A stretch of DNA of 64,000 bases from Streptomyces sp. NBC_00510. GTDB lineage: Bacteria; Actinomycetota; Actinomycetes; Streptomycetales; Streptomycetaceae. Below the pieces are notes generated by a model, which made no database searches, had not been told where the DNA came from, and saw only the letters and a list, made by a program, of their open reading frames with translations. The translations under genes were made by a program, and so were the position numbers. Below, piece after piece: positions 33,873 through 41,372 of the stretch. Numbering within the stretch: position 1 is the first letter of the stretch; every line of letters starts with the position of its first letter. The stretch lies in NCBI GenBank assembly GCA_036013505.1, contig CP107851.1:9844001-9908000 (forward strand). The letters are read 5' to 3'.

Positions 33873-35540
33873 CTAGCCTCGATGTTTCGTGACGGTCCGT
33901 CGGTTTCTTCTGGCGGGCCGTTTCGGTGTTCGGGCTGGTGGTGGGCAGGCGGTGGGCCCGGCTGTCGCGTCGGGTGGGCGCCGGGTTCCACGGCTCCGGT
34001 CGGGGTGGTGCGTTCGTAGGGGTGGGAAGTTTGCTGGTCAGCCTGGGTTCGGCAGGGCTGCGAGGCGGTGCAGGGCTTGGGTGATCAGGTCGGTCCAGGG
34101 TCAGTGGGCGGCGAGGCGGAGGATGCGGCGCCGTCCGGTGGTGACGAGTTGGGCGGCGGTGGAGAACAGCCGGAGCCGCAGCCGGCGGGGTTCCCAGCAA
34201 CGGGCGGGGCCGGTGAGGGCGAGCATCGGCATCCAGGCGAGCAGGTCCAGGGCGATCTGGACGATCTCCAGCCAGATCTGGTTCTGGGCGGTGTCGTGGA
34301 GGGGGAGGTTCCGTAGGCCGGTGGCGCGTGCGGCACGGATGCGGTCTTCGGCGCGTGCCCGTCGGCGGTGCCGCAGCTCCAGTTCGGCGATCGGGACGTC
34401 GGGGGTGTTGGTGGCGAAGCAGGTGAGCCGCATGCCGTCGGCGTCGGTGATGCGCAACTGCGCTCCGGGGTGGGGTCGTTCTTTGCGGACGACCAGCCGC
34501 ATCCCCTTCGGCCAGCCGGTGAGGATGTTCCCGGTGAGTTCGGCGATCCAGGCGCCGTCGCGGATCTCGCCGCCCGGTTCTATGGCCGGTGTCCAGGCCG
34601 AGGCGGGCACCTTGAGGACGGCCTGGTGAATCTGCTCGGTGATGGTCATGCCGACCGAGTACGACAGCCACCGGCCCGGCTGGGCGAGCCAGGCCAGGAA
34701 CGCGTGGGTGCCGCCGCCGGAGTCGGTGCGGATCAGGGTCTGCCGTCCGCGCCGGAACCGCTTCGGGAGCTGGGCCAGGGCGAGTCGGGCGGCTTCGATG
34801 TGGTCGGCGGCGGTGTTGGAGCCCGCGTTCCCCGGCCGCAGCAGACCTGCGACCGGCTCGCCGGATCCGCCCGGGCCGTGGTCGACGAAGGCCATCAGCG
34901 GGTGGTGCCCGAAGGTCTTCTTCCACGTCGCGGCGGCGTCCTGCTTGTCGGAGTGCGCGATGACCAGCACCCCGTCCAGGTCCACGGTCACCTGCCCGCC
35001 CGCGTCCGGTGCCGCGGGGCCGGCCACCTGCCAGACGTGCTCGCGCACTCGGGCACGGGCTGTGCGGATCGCGGCCAGAGCGCGTTCGCCGCCTGCGGCA
35101 AGGGTGTCGATCAGCCGGGACACGGTCGGGTCGGAGGCAACCGACCCGAACACCGCGGGCTCGGCCCGCAGCATGCCGACGTCGGCCAGGCAGTCCCCGC
35201 CCAGCGCGACCGCGAGCGCTACGTCGAGCAGGATCTTGCCCGGGTTGTGCACCGCCCGCGGCTTGCGCCACGGCGTCAACGCTGTCGATATCGCCCGGTC
35301 GAGACCGGTCTTGCGGAGCGTTTCGACGAGCAACACACCACCCGCTTGGGAGGCCACCCCACGACCGCCGCCCTCGACACGGACATGCGGGTAGGACCCG
35401 ATACTCTTCTTCACCTGAGGAGTGCAGCTTTCCTGACGACGAACAGGACCCTAGACAAGTCCCATCGTCCCAGGTCAGCAGCACTCCTCGCTTATTTGAT
35501 CAAGCCTCGGACACCCGCACTCCTGAAAGCGCGAGGCTAG
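33873..35540 (-). mobile_element. IS1380 family insertion sequence with CTAG target duplication
   Basis: CTAG at 33873-33876 and 35537-35540 flank ends beginning CCTCGATGTTTC (left) and CCTCGCGCTTTC (right, reverse complement), the CC-start usual for IS1380 ends. One transposase on the minus strand. Confidence 0.75.
34101..35414 (-). CDS. IS1380 family transposase
   Basis: 437 residues. Conserved: VSRLIDTLAAGGERALAAIR, VTVDLDGVLVIAHSDKQDAA, TWKKTFGHHPLMAFVDHGPG, RPGNAGSNTAADHIEAARLA, LIRTDSGGGTHAFLAWLAQP, LRNLPLHDTAQNQIWLEIVQ. Catalytic Asp residues in VDLDG and RTDSGGG are present. Full length with CTAG-flanked ends. Confidence 0.93.
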   Translation of the reverse strand: MKKSIGSYPHVRVEGGGRGVASQAGGVLLVETLRKTGLDRAISTALTPWRKPRAVHNPGKILLDVALAVALGGDCLADVGMLRAEPAVFGSVASDPTVSRLIDTLAAGGERALAAIRTARARVREHVWQVAGPAAPDAGGQVTVDLDGVLVIAHSDKQDAAATWKKTFGHHPLMAFVDHGPGGSGEPVAGLLRPGNAGSNTAADHIEAARLALAQLPKRFRRGRQTLIRTDSGGGTHAFLAWLAQPGRWLSYSVGMTITEQIHQAVLKVPASAWTPAIEPGGEIRDGAWIAELTGNILTGWPKGMRLVVRKERPHPGAQLRITDADGMRLTCFATNTPDVPIAELELRHRRRARAEDRIRAARATGLRNLPLHDTAQNQIWLEIVQIALDLLAWMPMLALTGPARCWEPRRLRLRLFSTAAQLVTTGRRRILRLAAH

Positions 35541-35670
35541 AGACCAGCCCTCACCTCTAGCTGAAGATCGACTTATCCTCTAGTGTTCGGTCGCGATCAA
35601 GACCCCTGATGCCAGCCCTGTTGGGCATGCCGGTCACAGGTGGAAAACCGTCAATACAAGGATGACCAGG

Positions 35671-36090
35671 ATGAAGAAGCGTTCCAAGATCCTTGGTGCC
35701 GCCACCGCGGGCCTGCTGGCCATACTCGCGCTGGCCACCCCCGCCTCCGCCTCCACTTACACCGTCTCCCCCTCCGATTATCACGCCGGCGACCTGTGCG
35801 TCACCCCCTTCTGTGCCGGGTCCGCGTCGTTCGTCAAGGACGGCGACCACCTGCTGGTCTGGGACAACGACTATGACGGCCACTCGGTGGTGGTCAAGTA
35901 CATCCGGTCCGACGACGGCGGCGCGGTGCACAAGGACTGGAACCACTACGGCTCCCTAACCAAGCTGGACATCAACATGAACCTCCCGGAGTCCGGTTGG
36001 GTCGAGTACGAGGTCTGCCTGGGTGAATACGGCACCGAGTCGGTCGATCTCGCATCCTGCTCGGAGTGGAAGCTCGAATACGCCAGCTGA
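35671..36090 (+). CDS. secreted small hypothetical protein
   Basis: 139 residues from ATG 35671 (an in-frame ATG at 35662 is also possible). Signal peptide MKKRSKILGAATAGLLAILA ending at TPASA, then a mature beta-rich domain with four cysteines: YHAGDLCVTPFCAGSASFVK, DGDHLLVWDNDYDGHSVVVK, YIRSDDGGAVHKDWNHYGSL, VEYEVCLGEYGTESVDLASC. Export by Sec is clear; function unknown. Similar small secreted proteins are frequent in streptomycetes. Confidence 0.8.
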   Translation: MKKRSKILGAATAGLLAILALATPASASTYTVSPSDYHAGDLCVTPFCAGSASFVKDGDHLLVWDNDYDGHSVVVKYIRSDDGGAVHKDWNHYGSLTKLDINMNLPESGWVEYEVCLGEYGTESVDLASCSEWKLEYAS

Positions 36091-36229
36091 CCCGTCCGCC
36101 CGCAGCCACTGAGTGAGGCTCTGGCCGCCTCTAGGAGTGTCTCCAGGAGCATCGCGGCCAACCTGCGGCCAGGCAGCCACGCTTAGCATCCCATTAGCCG
36201 ACTCTGCCGCAGGTCAGGCCGCTGGCCGG

Positions 36230-36300
36230 TCGTGAAAGCGTGCGGTCTTGAAAACCGTCGTGGCAGCGATGTCACCGTGGGTTCAAATCCCACACTCTCC
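36230..36300 (+). other. 3' half of a tRNA-Ser(UGA) gene (attachment-site scar)
   Basis: GCGGTCTTGAAAACCGT forms the anticodon arm with TGA; then a variable arm, T-arm GTGGGTTCAAATCCCAC and acceptor 3' strand ACTCTCCGC. No matching 5' acceptor strand (GGAGAGT) lies upstream, so the gene is incomplete. A terminator follows, as expected at the displaced 3' end of an integrated tRNA site. Confidence 0.7.
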
Positions 36301-36327
36301 GCAGTAGGCCAGCTAAGGCGCTGGACA

Positions 36328-36361
36328 GAAGGGGTGCCCCAAGACACGGGGGCGCCCCTTC
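36328..36361 (+). terminator. terminator following the tRNA-Ser half
   Basis: GAAGGGGTGCCCC, a seven-base loop, GGGGGCGCCCCTTC then TTC: strong hairpin downstream of the tRNA end. Confidence 0.75.
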
Positions 36362-36407
36362 TTCATGCCCGCCGACACCGTGCTTCCCCGTGGTTTCCCG
36401 TGCGATC

Positions 36408-36425
36408 GGGCACGCAAGGGGCACG
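36408..36425 (+). repeat. integrase-arm-like repeat 4
   Basis: GGGCACG-N4-GGGCACG at 11-bp period, preceded by TTCCCCGTGGTTTCCCG at 36384-36400; about 110 bp beyond the tRNA-Ser core. Confidence 0.6.
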
Positions 36426-36534
36426 GCGGATGGCTTGTCCGGTGACTGGCCGACTGTTGTTGGAGGCGTCGACGCTGCTGCTAGGGGGTCTGCTGTGCCT
36501 GGCGCGTCACACCGCGTCTGCAAGGATCGTCACT

Positions 36535-36804
36535 GTGGTCACCATCGACATCAGTGCGTTGGTAGATGAGCGCGGGCTTCATGCCGTGCTCGCTGAGGCA
36601 TTGCACTTCCCCAGCTTCTACGGCATGAACTGGGACGCTTTCTGGGATGCGATCACCGGATTGGTTCGGATCCCAGATCATCTGCGCTTCGTCGGCTGGG
36701 ACCAGTTCAGCGACTGCGTACCTCGGGGCGCCACCATGCTCCGGCAGGCACTGGACCACTATCGGCAGCAGTACCGGCCCCAGTTCCTGGCCGAGTACGC
36801 CTAG
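36535..36804 (+). CDS. barstar-family protein (ribonuclease inhibitor)
   Basis: 89 residues from GTG 36535 (VVTIDISALVDERGLHAVLA), the size of barstar, which plugs the active site of barnase-type RNases. Hallmarks: EALHFPSFYGMNWDAFWDAI, with the FPxFYGxNWDAFWD core, and LRFVGWDQFSDCVPRGATML. Barstar homologues act as immunity proteins for RNase toxins. No RNase gene is present, so it is an orphan. A hairpin follows at 36865-36886. Confidence 0.85.
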   Translation: MVTIDISALVDERGLHAVLAEALHFPSFYGMNWDAFWDAITGLVRIPDHLRFVGWDQFSDCVPRGATMLRQALDHYRQQYRPQFLAEYA

Positions 36805-36818
36805 AGCGTCGTCTGCCC

Positions 36819-36854
36819 CTCGATGCGAACTATGGGCATGGCGGTCACTGAGGT
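36819..36854 (+). repeat. island boilerplate repeat, copy 2
   Basis: CTCGATGCGAACTATGGGCA plus GGCGGTCACTGAGG; see 29793-29826. Confidence 0.6.
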
Positions 36855-36864
36855 CTGCTGGGGT

Positions 36865-36886
36865 GGCCAGCACGGTGGTGCTGGCC
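36865..36886 (+). terminator. probable terminator after barstar
   Basis: GGCCAGCAC, four bases, GTGCTGGCC: perfect 9-bp stem 60 bp beyond the barstar stop; no T-run, as is common in high-GC genomes. Confidence 0.6.
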
Positions 36887-36912
36887 TCGGTAGGTCGCTG
36901 TCGATCGGTCAC

Positions 36913-36935
36913 GTTGCTGTACTTCGCTGCTGTAC
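36913..36935 (+). repeat. boilerplate repeat GTTGCTGTACTTCGCTGCTG, copy 2
   Basis: 23 bp identical to 31284-31306, here 40 bp before the ankyrin gene. Confidence 0.6.
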
Positions 36936-36974
36936 CGGCTTGCACCGGCGAACAGGCATCGATTCACTCTGATC

Positions 36975-37297
36975 GTGATTGAGATAGAGAACACCAGGAC
37001 GCCCGCTCACCAGGCGGTCGAGATGGAGGACGCGGAGACACTGGCCCGTCTCCTCGGTGCGGGAGCCGATCCTGACGAGGTACACGAAGGCATGACGCTC
37101 CTCACTCACGCGATCGATGTCGAGGGCGACGGTGCGCTGCAGAGCGGACAACCCCTGACGGTGCACACGACGGCCATCCTTCTCGCCTTCGGTGCAGATC
37201 CGGAGTTGGAAGATCCCGCCGGGCGCACGCCACTCACAATGGCAGAGAGCTACGGTCACGACATTGCAATCGGGTCTGCTGCAGGTTTGGGTGAGGT
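36975..37297 (+). pseudogene. ankyrin-repeat protein truncated by IS3
   Basis: From GTG 36975 it reads TRTPAHQAVEMEDAETLARL, LGAGADPDEVHEGMTLLTHA, LTVHTTAILLAFGADPELED and GRTPLTMAESYGHDIAI: two to three ankyrin repeats, probably a protein-binding (often immunity) module. The last repeat is interrupted near 37275 and the open frame runs into the IS3 end; an artificial stop comes at 37337. Original C-terminus lost. Confidence 0.75.
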
Positions 37298-37333
37298 TGA
37301 CCTGCCCCACGGTTTGGGTTCCAGCTGCGGTGG

Positions 37334-37441
37334 CTAACTGGCGGCGGGGACGGTGTCTCGTGCGGAGAGTAGCTCGTACTCGATTGGGGTGCGGTAGCCC
37401 AGTGCTGAATGTCGTCTCTGGCGGTTGTAGAAGATCTCGAT
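37334..37441 (-). pseudogene. IS3 orfB, C-terminal piece
   Basis: Minus strand from the IS1182 junction: IEIFYNRQRRHSALGYRTPI then EYELLSARDTVPAAS and stop, the canonical C-terminus of an IS3-family integrase-type transposase. Continues the piece at 40257-41022. Confidence 0.88.
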
Positions 37442-37571
37442 GACCCCGTTGCCCAATTGGGTGAATGCCTCTGATCTTGACCTTGGCGGGTGACCGAGGG
37501 GTGGAGCCTGAAGGCCGGGGGCTTGATTGCGGGCCTGCCGTTCGTCGACCGGACGGAGGGGTTGGGTGTCC

Positions 37572-37971
37572 ATGCGGGCAGTCTCGGGTCGGGAGGTCCC
37601 CGAGAGGACGCGGATGGTGGCCTGGGCAGCGTTTCCCAAGGGGTGTTTGGCCATGCGGGTGCGGGACGCGCTTGGTCCACTGTTCGACGACGAGGTCTTC
37701 AGGTCCGCGTTCGGTGTGCGTGGACGTCCAGGCGTCGCTCCAGGCCAGCTGGCGCTGGTCAGCGTGCTGCAGTTCGCGGAGAACCTGACCGATCGGCAGG
37801 CCGCTCACGCGGTGCGGGCGAGGATCGACTGGAAATACCTGCTTGGCCTTGACCTTGAAGATGCCGGCTTCGACTTCACCGTACTGACGGGGTTCCGCGA
37901 CCGGCTCGTTGCCCACGGATTGGAGGAGAAGGTTCTGGACCTGCTGCTGGAACGGCTGACGGAGCTTGGGC
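37572..37971 (+). pseudogene. IS1182 transposase, N-terminal piece
   Basis: From ATG 37572: REVPERTRMVAWAAFPKGCL, RDALGPLFDDEVFRSAFGVR, GQLALVSVLQFAENLTDRQA, RIDWKYLLGLDLEDAGFDFT, ending LDLLLERLTELGL where the CTAG of the inserted IS5 begins. It continues at 38979. Confidence 0.9.
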
Positions 37972-38978
37972 TAGGACTTGTCCGGCCGATCATGTGACTA
38001 CTCGCCGTCCGTGTCGTTGATGTGGACATGGGGCGGGGTGACTTGAGTGATGCCGAGTGGGAACGGCTGCGGCCGTTCCTGCCGGTCAGCAACCGGCGGT
38101 GCGGCCGGTGGCGGGATCACCGGCAGGTGATCGACGGGATTTTGCACCGGGTCCGGACCGGTGTGCAGTGGCGTGACCTGCCGGAACGCTTCGGGCCGTG
38201 GAAAACGGTCTATGAACGGCACCGGCTGTGGTCAGCGGACGGAACGTGGGAACGTCTGCTGCAGCAGGTCCAGGCCGCGGCCGACGCCGCGGGCGAGATC
38301 GACTGGGATGTCTCGGTGGACTCCACCATTGTCCGCGCGCATCAGCACTCGGCCGGCGCCCGCACCGATCCACCACCGGCCCCGGCGTCAAAGGGGGCCG
38401 AGCAGGAAGAACACCAGGGCGAAACGGCGTGGCAGAGCCTGCACGCCCGCCTGGTGGAGGCGGTGCGGGAAGTGAGGGCCTGGGCCGCTCGCGGGGCGGC
38501 TTCACCAGCAAACTCCACCTGAGCGCCGACGGCCGCTGCCGCCCGCTGTCCCTGATCGTCACACCAGGCCAGCGGGCCGACTGCACCCAATTCAAGCAGG
38601 TGCTGGACAAGATCCGCATTCCCAAGCTCGGCCCCGGCAGGCCCCGCAAGAAACCCGACAGCGTCTCGGCGGACAAGGCCTACAGCAACAGACCCATCCG
38701 CGAGTACCTGCGACGTCGCGGCATCCGGCACACCATCCCAGAGAAGGCCGACAGCCAGGCCGTCCGCCTGCGCAAAGGCTCACACGGTGGACGGCCACCC
38801 GGCTTCGACGAAGACCGATACAAGAAACGCAACACCATCGAACGAGCCATCAACCGGCTCAAGCAGCACCGGGCCGTGGCCACCCGCTACGACAAACGCG
38901 GCTACGTCTACCTCGGCACAACCACCGCAGCAGCCCTCGTCATCTGGCTCCGCACATGATCGGCCGGACAAGTCCTAG
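37971..38978 (+). mobile_element. IS5 family element inserted in IS1182
   Basis: CTAG at 37971-37974 and 38975-38978; terminal inverted repeats GACTTGTCCGGCCGATCATG (37975 on) and its complement ending 38974. Exactly 1000 bp, apparently intact. Confidence 0.93.
38022..38959 (+). CDS. IS5 family transposase made by frameshift
   Basis: First frame 38022-38522: RGDLSDAEWERLRPFLPVSN, QVIDGILHRVRTGVQWRDLP, ERFGPWKTVYERHRLWSADG, IDWDVSVDSTIVRAHQHSAG. The catalytic remainder is in the next frame, joined at about 38475-38500: GRSRGGFTSKLHLSADGRCR, SVSADKAYSNRPIREYLRRR, KRNTIERAINRLKQHRAVAT, to 38959. This split is usual in this IS5 subgroup, where ribosomal frameshifting makes the full enzyme, so it need not be a mutation. 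Confidence 0.85.
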
Positions 38979-40237
38979 TGGCCGGCCGCGGCCGCCAGCG
39001 CACTGATTCCACACACGTGCTCGCCGCGGTCAGGAACCTCAACCGCCTCGAGTTCGTGGGCGAGACACTGCGTGCCGCGCTGGAATCGGTCGCCGTCACG
39101 GCACCCGAGTGGCTCGCCTCCTGGATGCCCGCGACCTGGCAAGAACAGTACGAGGCCCGAATGGACTCCTACCGCCTGCCGAGCGACGAAAACGAGCGGA
39201 TGCAGCTCACCTGGCGTATTGCGGCCGACGGTTACTTCCTGCTCAACGCGGCCTTTGCCGCCACTGCTCCAGGCTGGCTACGACAGGTTCCGGCAATCTG
39301 CATCCTTCGGACGGTATGGCTGCAGCAGTTCCAGCGAACGATCACCGATGAGAGACAGGAAGTGACATGGCGGGGTAGAGACGAACTCCCTCCCAGCAGG
39401 GCACGGATCACCTCACCCTACGATCCGGATTCGCGCAGCGCAGTCAAGCGCGGCTCGGCCTGGGACGGTTACAAGGTTCACTTCAGCGAGACCTGCGACC
39501 CCCCAGAATCCGGCCGCCCGCACCTGATCACCCACGTGGTTACCACCGATGCCACGGTCGGCGACCCCCTGGTCGTCGACGAGATCCACGACAGGCTCGA
39601 GGTCAAGCACCTACTGCCCAGCGAACACCTCATGGACGCCGGCTATATCTCCGCGGAGTTGCTACTCACCGCGCCCAGCGACCGCGGTGTCCGTGTCATC
39701 GGCCCGGTCCGACCCAACACCCGCCGCACCGTCCAAGCCGCAGGTTACGGCAAGACATCCTTCATCATCGACTGGGACACTCGACAGGCCACCTGCCCCA
39801 ACGGCGCCACCAGCCGTTACTGGACCGAAGGACTCGACAACAACCAGCGGCCCGCGATCCGTATCCGTTTCGCCACCGAGACCTGCGCACCCTGCCCCGC
39901 TCGCGCCCAGTGCACCAGCTCCAGGCGGTACGGCAGACAGCTCACCGTCCGCCCACAGGAACAAGACGCCGTCCTCGAACGCGTCCGCGCCGAGCAGGCA
40001 ACTGAGGAGTGGAAGGCCGTCTACGCAATCCGCTCGGGCGTGGAAGGCACGATCCACCAGGCAGTCAAAGCCACCGGTGCGCGTCGGACCCGCTACGCAG
40101 GCCTACGGAAGACCGCCCTCGCACACGTCCTCGCCGCCACTGCGCTCAATCTCATTCGCCTCGACGCCTGGTGGACGGGACAACCCCTCGCCCCAACCCG
40201 GACATCACACCTTGCCAAGCTCGACCTTGCCGCATAG
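38979..40237 (+). pseudogene. IS1182 transposase, C-terminal piece
   Basis: Resumes after the IS5 insertion: RGRQRTDSTHVLAAVRNLNR, LTWRIAADGYFLLNAAFAAT, PYDPDSRSAVKRGSAWDGYK, HVVTTDATVGDPLVVDEIHD, LMDAGYISAELLLTAPSDRG, CAPCPARAQCTSSRRYGRQL, AIRSGVEGTIHQAVKATGAR. The reading frame is uninterrupted, so precise IS5 excision would restore a full transposase. Confidence 0.9.
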
Positions 40238-40256
40238 GTAATTGGGCAACGGGGTC

Positions 40257-41022
40257 TCTCGATGTACTCGAAGATCGCGTTGGCCAGTTCGACCCGGGTC
40301 TTCCAGCGCTTGCGGTTGAGCAGCTCGATCTGCATGGAGGACCAGAACGACTCCATCATCGCGTTGTCCAGGCCGTCCCCGACGGTGCCGAACGACGGCA
40401 GGAGGCCAGCGGAGCGGATCCGTTCGCCGAAGACCCAGGAGGTGAACTGGGTGCCGTGATCGGCGTGCACTATCCCGCCCGGCTCGGGGCGGCGGTTGCG
40501 GATGGCCATGTCCAACGCGTTGACCACAAGGGTGGAGTCCTGCCGTGAGTCGATGGACCAGCCCACAATCCTGCGGCTGAACGCGTCCAGGACTGCCGCG
40601 CAGTACACCCACCCTTCCCTGGTGCGGTGCTGCGTGATGTCGGTGACCCACAGCTCTTCGGGGCGCAAGCGATGGAACTTGCGATTGACCAGGTCCTCGG
40701 CGGTGACGACACCCCGCAGGCGCTTGATGCGCACCGGTCCGGGCAGGCCGTGGATCCCGGCCTGTGTCATGAGCACCGACACGGTCCTGGTGCAGACCCG
40801 GATACCCATGCCCAGGGTGAGCTTGGCGTGGATGCGGCGGTAGCCGTAAGTGCCGCGGGAGGCGACGTGAACCTCTCGGATCAGCCCGGTCAGCCAGTCT
40901 CGCCGTAGCTGCCGTGGAGTGGTCGGTGTGCGCTTGTGCTTGTAGTAGTTCTGCCGGGCGACGCCAAGGATCCGGCAGCACCTGTTGACCGGGGCCCCGG
41001 CATCGACGAGTCGGTCGATCAC
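40257..41022 (-). pseudogene. IS3 orfB, N-terminal and catalytic piece
   Basis: From ATG 41022: MIDRLVDAGAPVNRCCRILG, REVHVASRGTYGYRRIHAKL, LWVTDITQHRTREGWVYCAA, VLDAFSRRIVGWSIDSRQDS, GIVHADHGTQFTSWVFGERI, DNAMMESFWSSMQIELLNRK, ELANAIFEYIE. DDE residues are in TDIT, HADHGTQ and ESFWS. Broken at the IS1182 target duplication; the rest is at 37334-37441. Overlaps orfA by four bases. Confidence 0.9.
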
Positions 41023-41310
41023 CGGGTAGAGCCTTTTGGGGCCGGCTTGTCCTCGCCGAGGAACTTCGCCGTCTGCCGGACGATCGCCAGCTCGGTTTCC
41101 AGCTCATGGATCCGCCGGCGAGCGGCCCGCAACTCAGCAGACTCGCTCGACGGCGTTCCCGGTCGCCGCCCGTTGTCGATGTCGTCTTGCCGCAACCACT
41201 TCGACAACGTGACGGGATGGATGCCGAGCTCCACCGCCGTCTGTTTGGCCTGCTTGCCGGCGCGGATGAGCGCGATGGCGCGCGAACTCCGGAGGATAGG
41301 GACGAGGCAT
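41019..41310 (-). pseudogene. IS3 orfA, frameshifted
   Basis: HTH_Tnp_1 protein: VELGIHPVTLSKWLRQDDID, SAELRAARRRIHELETELAI, VRQTAKFLGEDKPAPKGSTR. Upstream codons in another frame give PRPYPPEF then AIALIRAGKQAKQTA: a few bases are missing in CGGAGTTCGCGCG near 41288, so orfA cannot start properly. Confidence 0.8.
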
Positions 41311-41372
41311 GGCTGCCAGCCTTCCGTGAAGGGCTGTCAGTTAGCCACCAAAACTGGAACCTGAGAGGTGGG

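Larger units (their letters stand above)
36091..36534. other. intergenic region with tRNA-Ser scar
   Basis: Holds the tRNA-Ser 3' half (36230-36300), its terminator (36328-36361) and arm-like repeat 4. No protein gene seen. Confidence 0.5.
37435..40263 (+). mobile_element. IS1182 family element inserted in IS3 orfB
   Basis: TCTCGAT at 37435-37441 and 40257-40263 is the 7-bp target duplication; ends are perfect 17-bp inverted repeats GACCCCGTTGCCCAATT (37442-37458 and 40240-40256). It carries one transposase gene, itself split by an IS5 element. Confidence 0.9.

Noticed and set aside
33475-35484. 669-codon open frame on the minus strand
   Set aside because: Shadow of the IS1380 transposase in another frame; low-complexity Arg/Pro/His sequence.
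38470-38522. IS5 transposase frameshift as a disabling mutation
   Set aside because: The two-frame arrangement is normal for this IS5 subgroup and the element's ends are intact.
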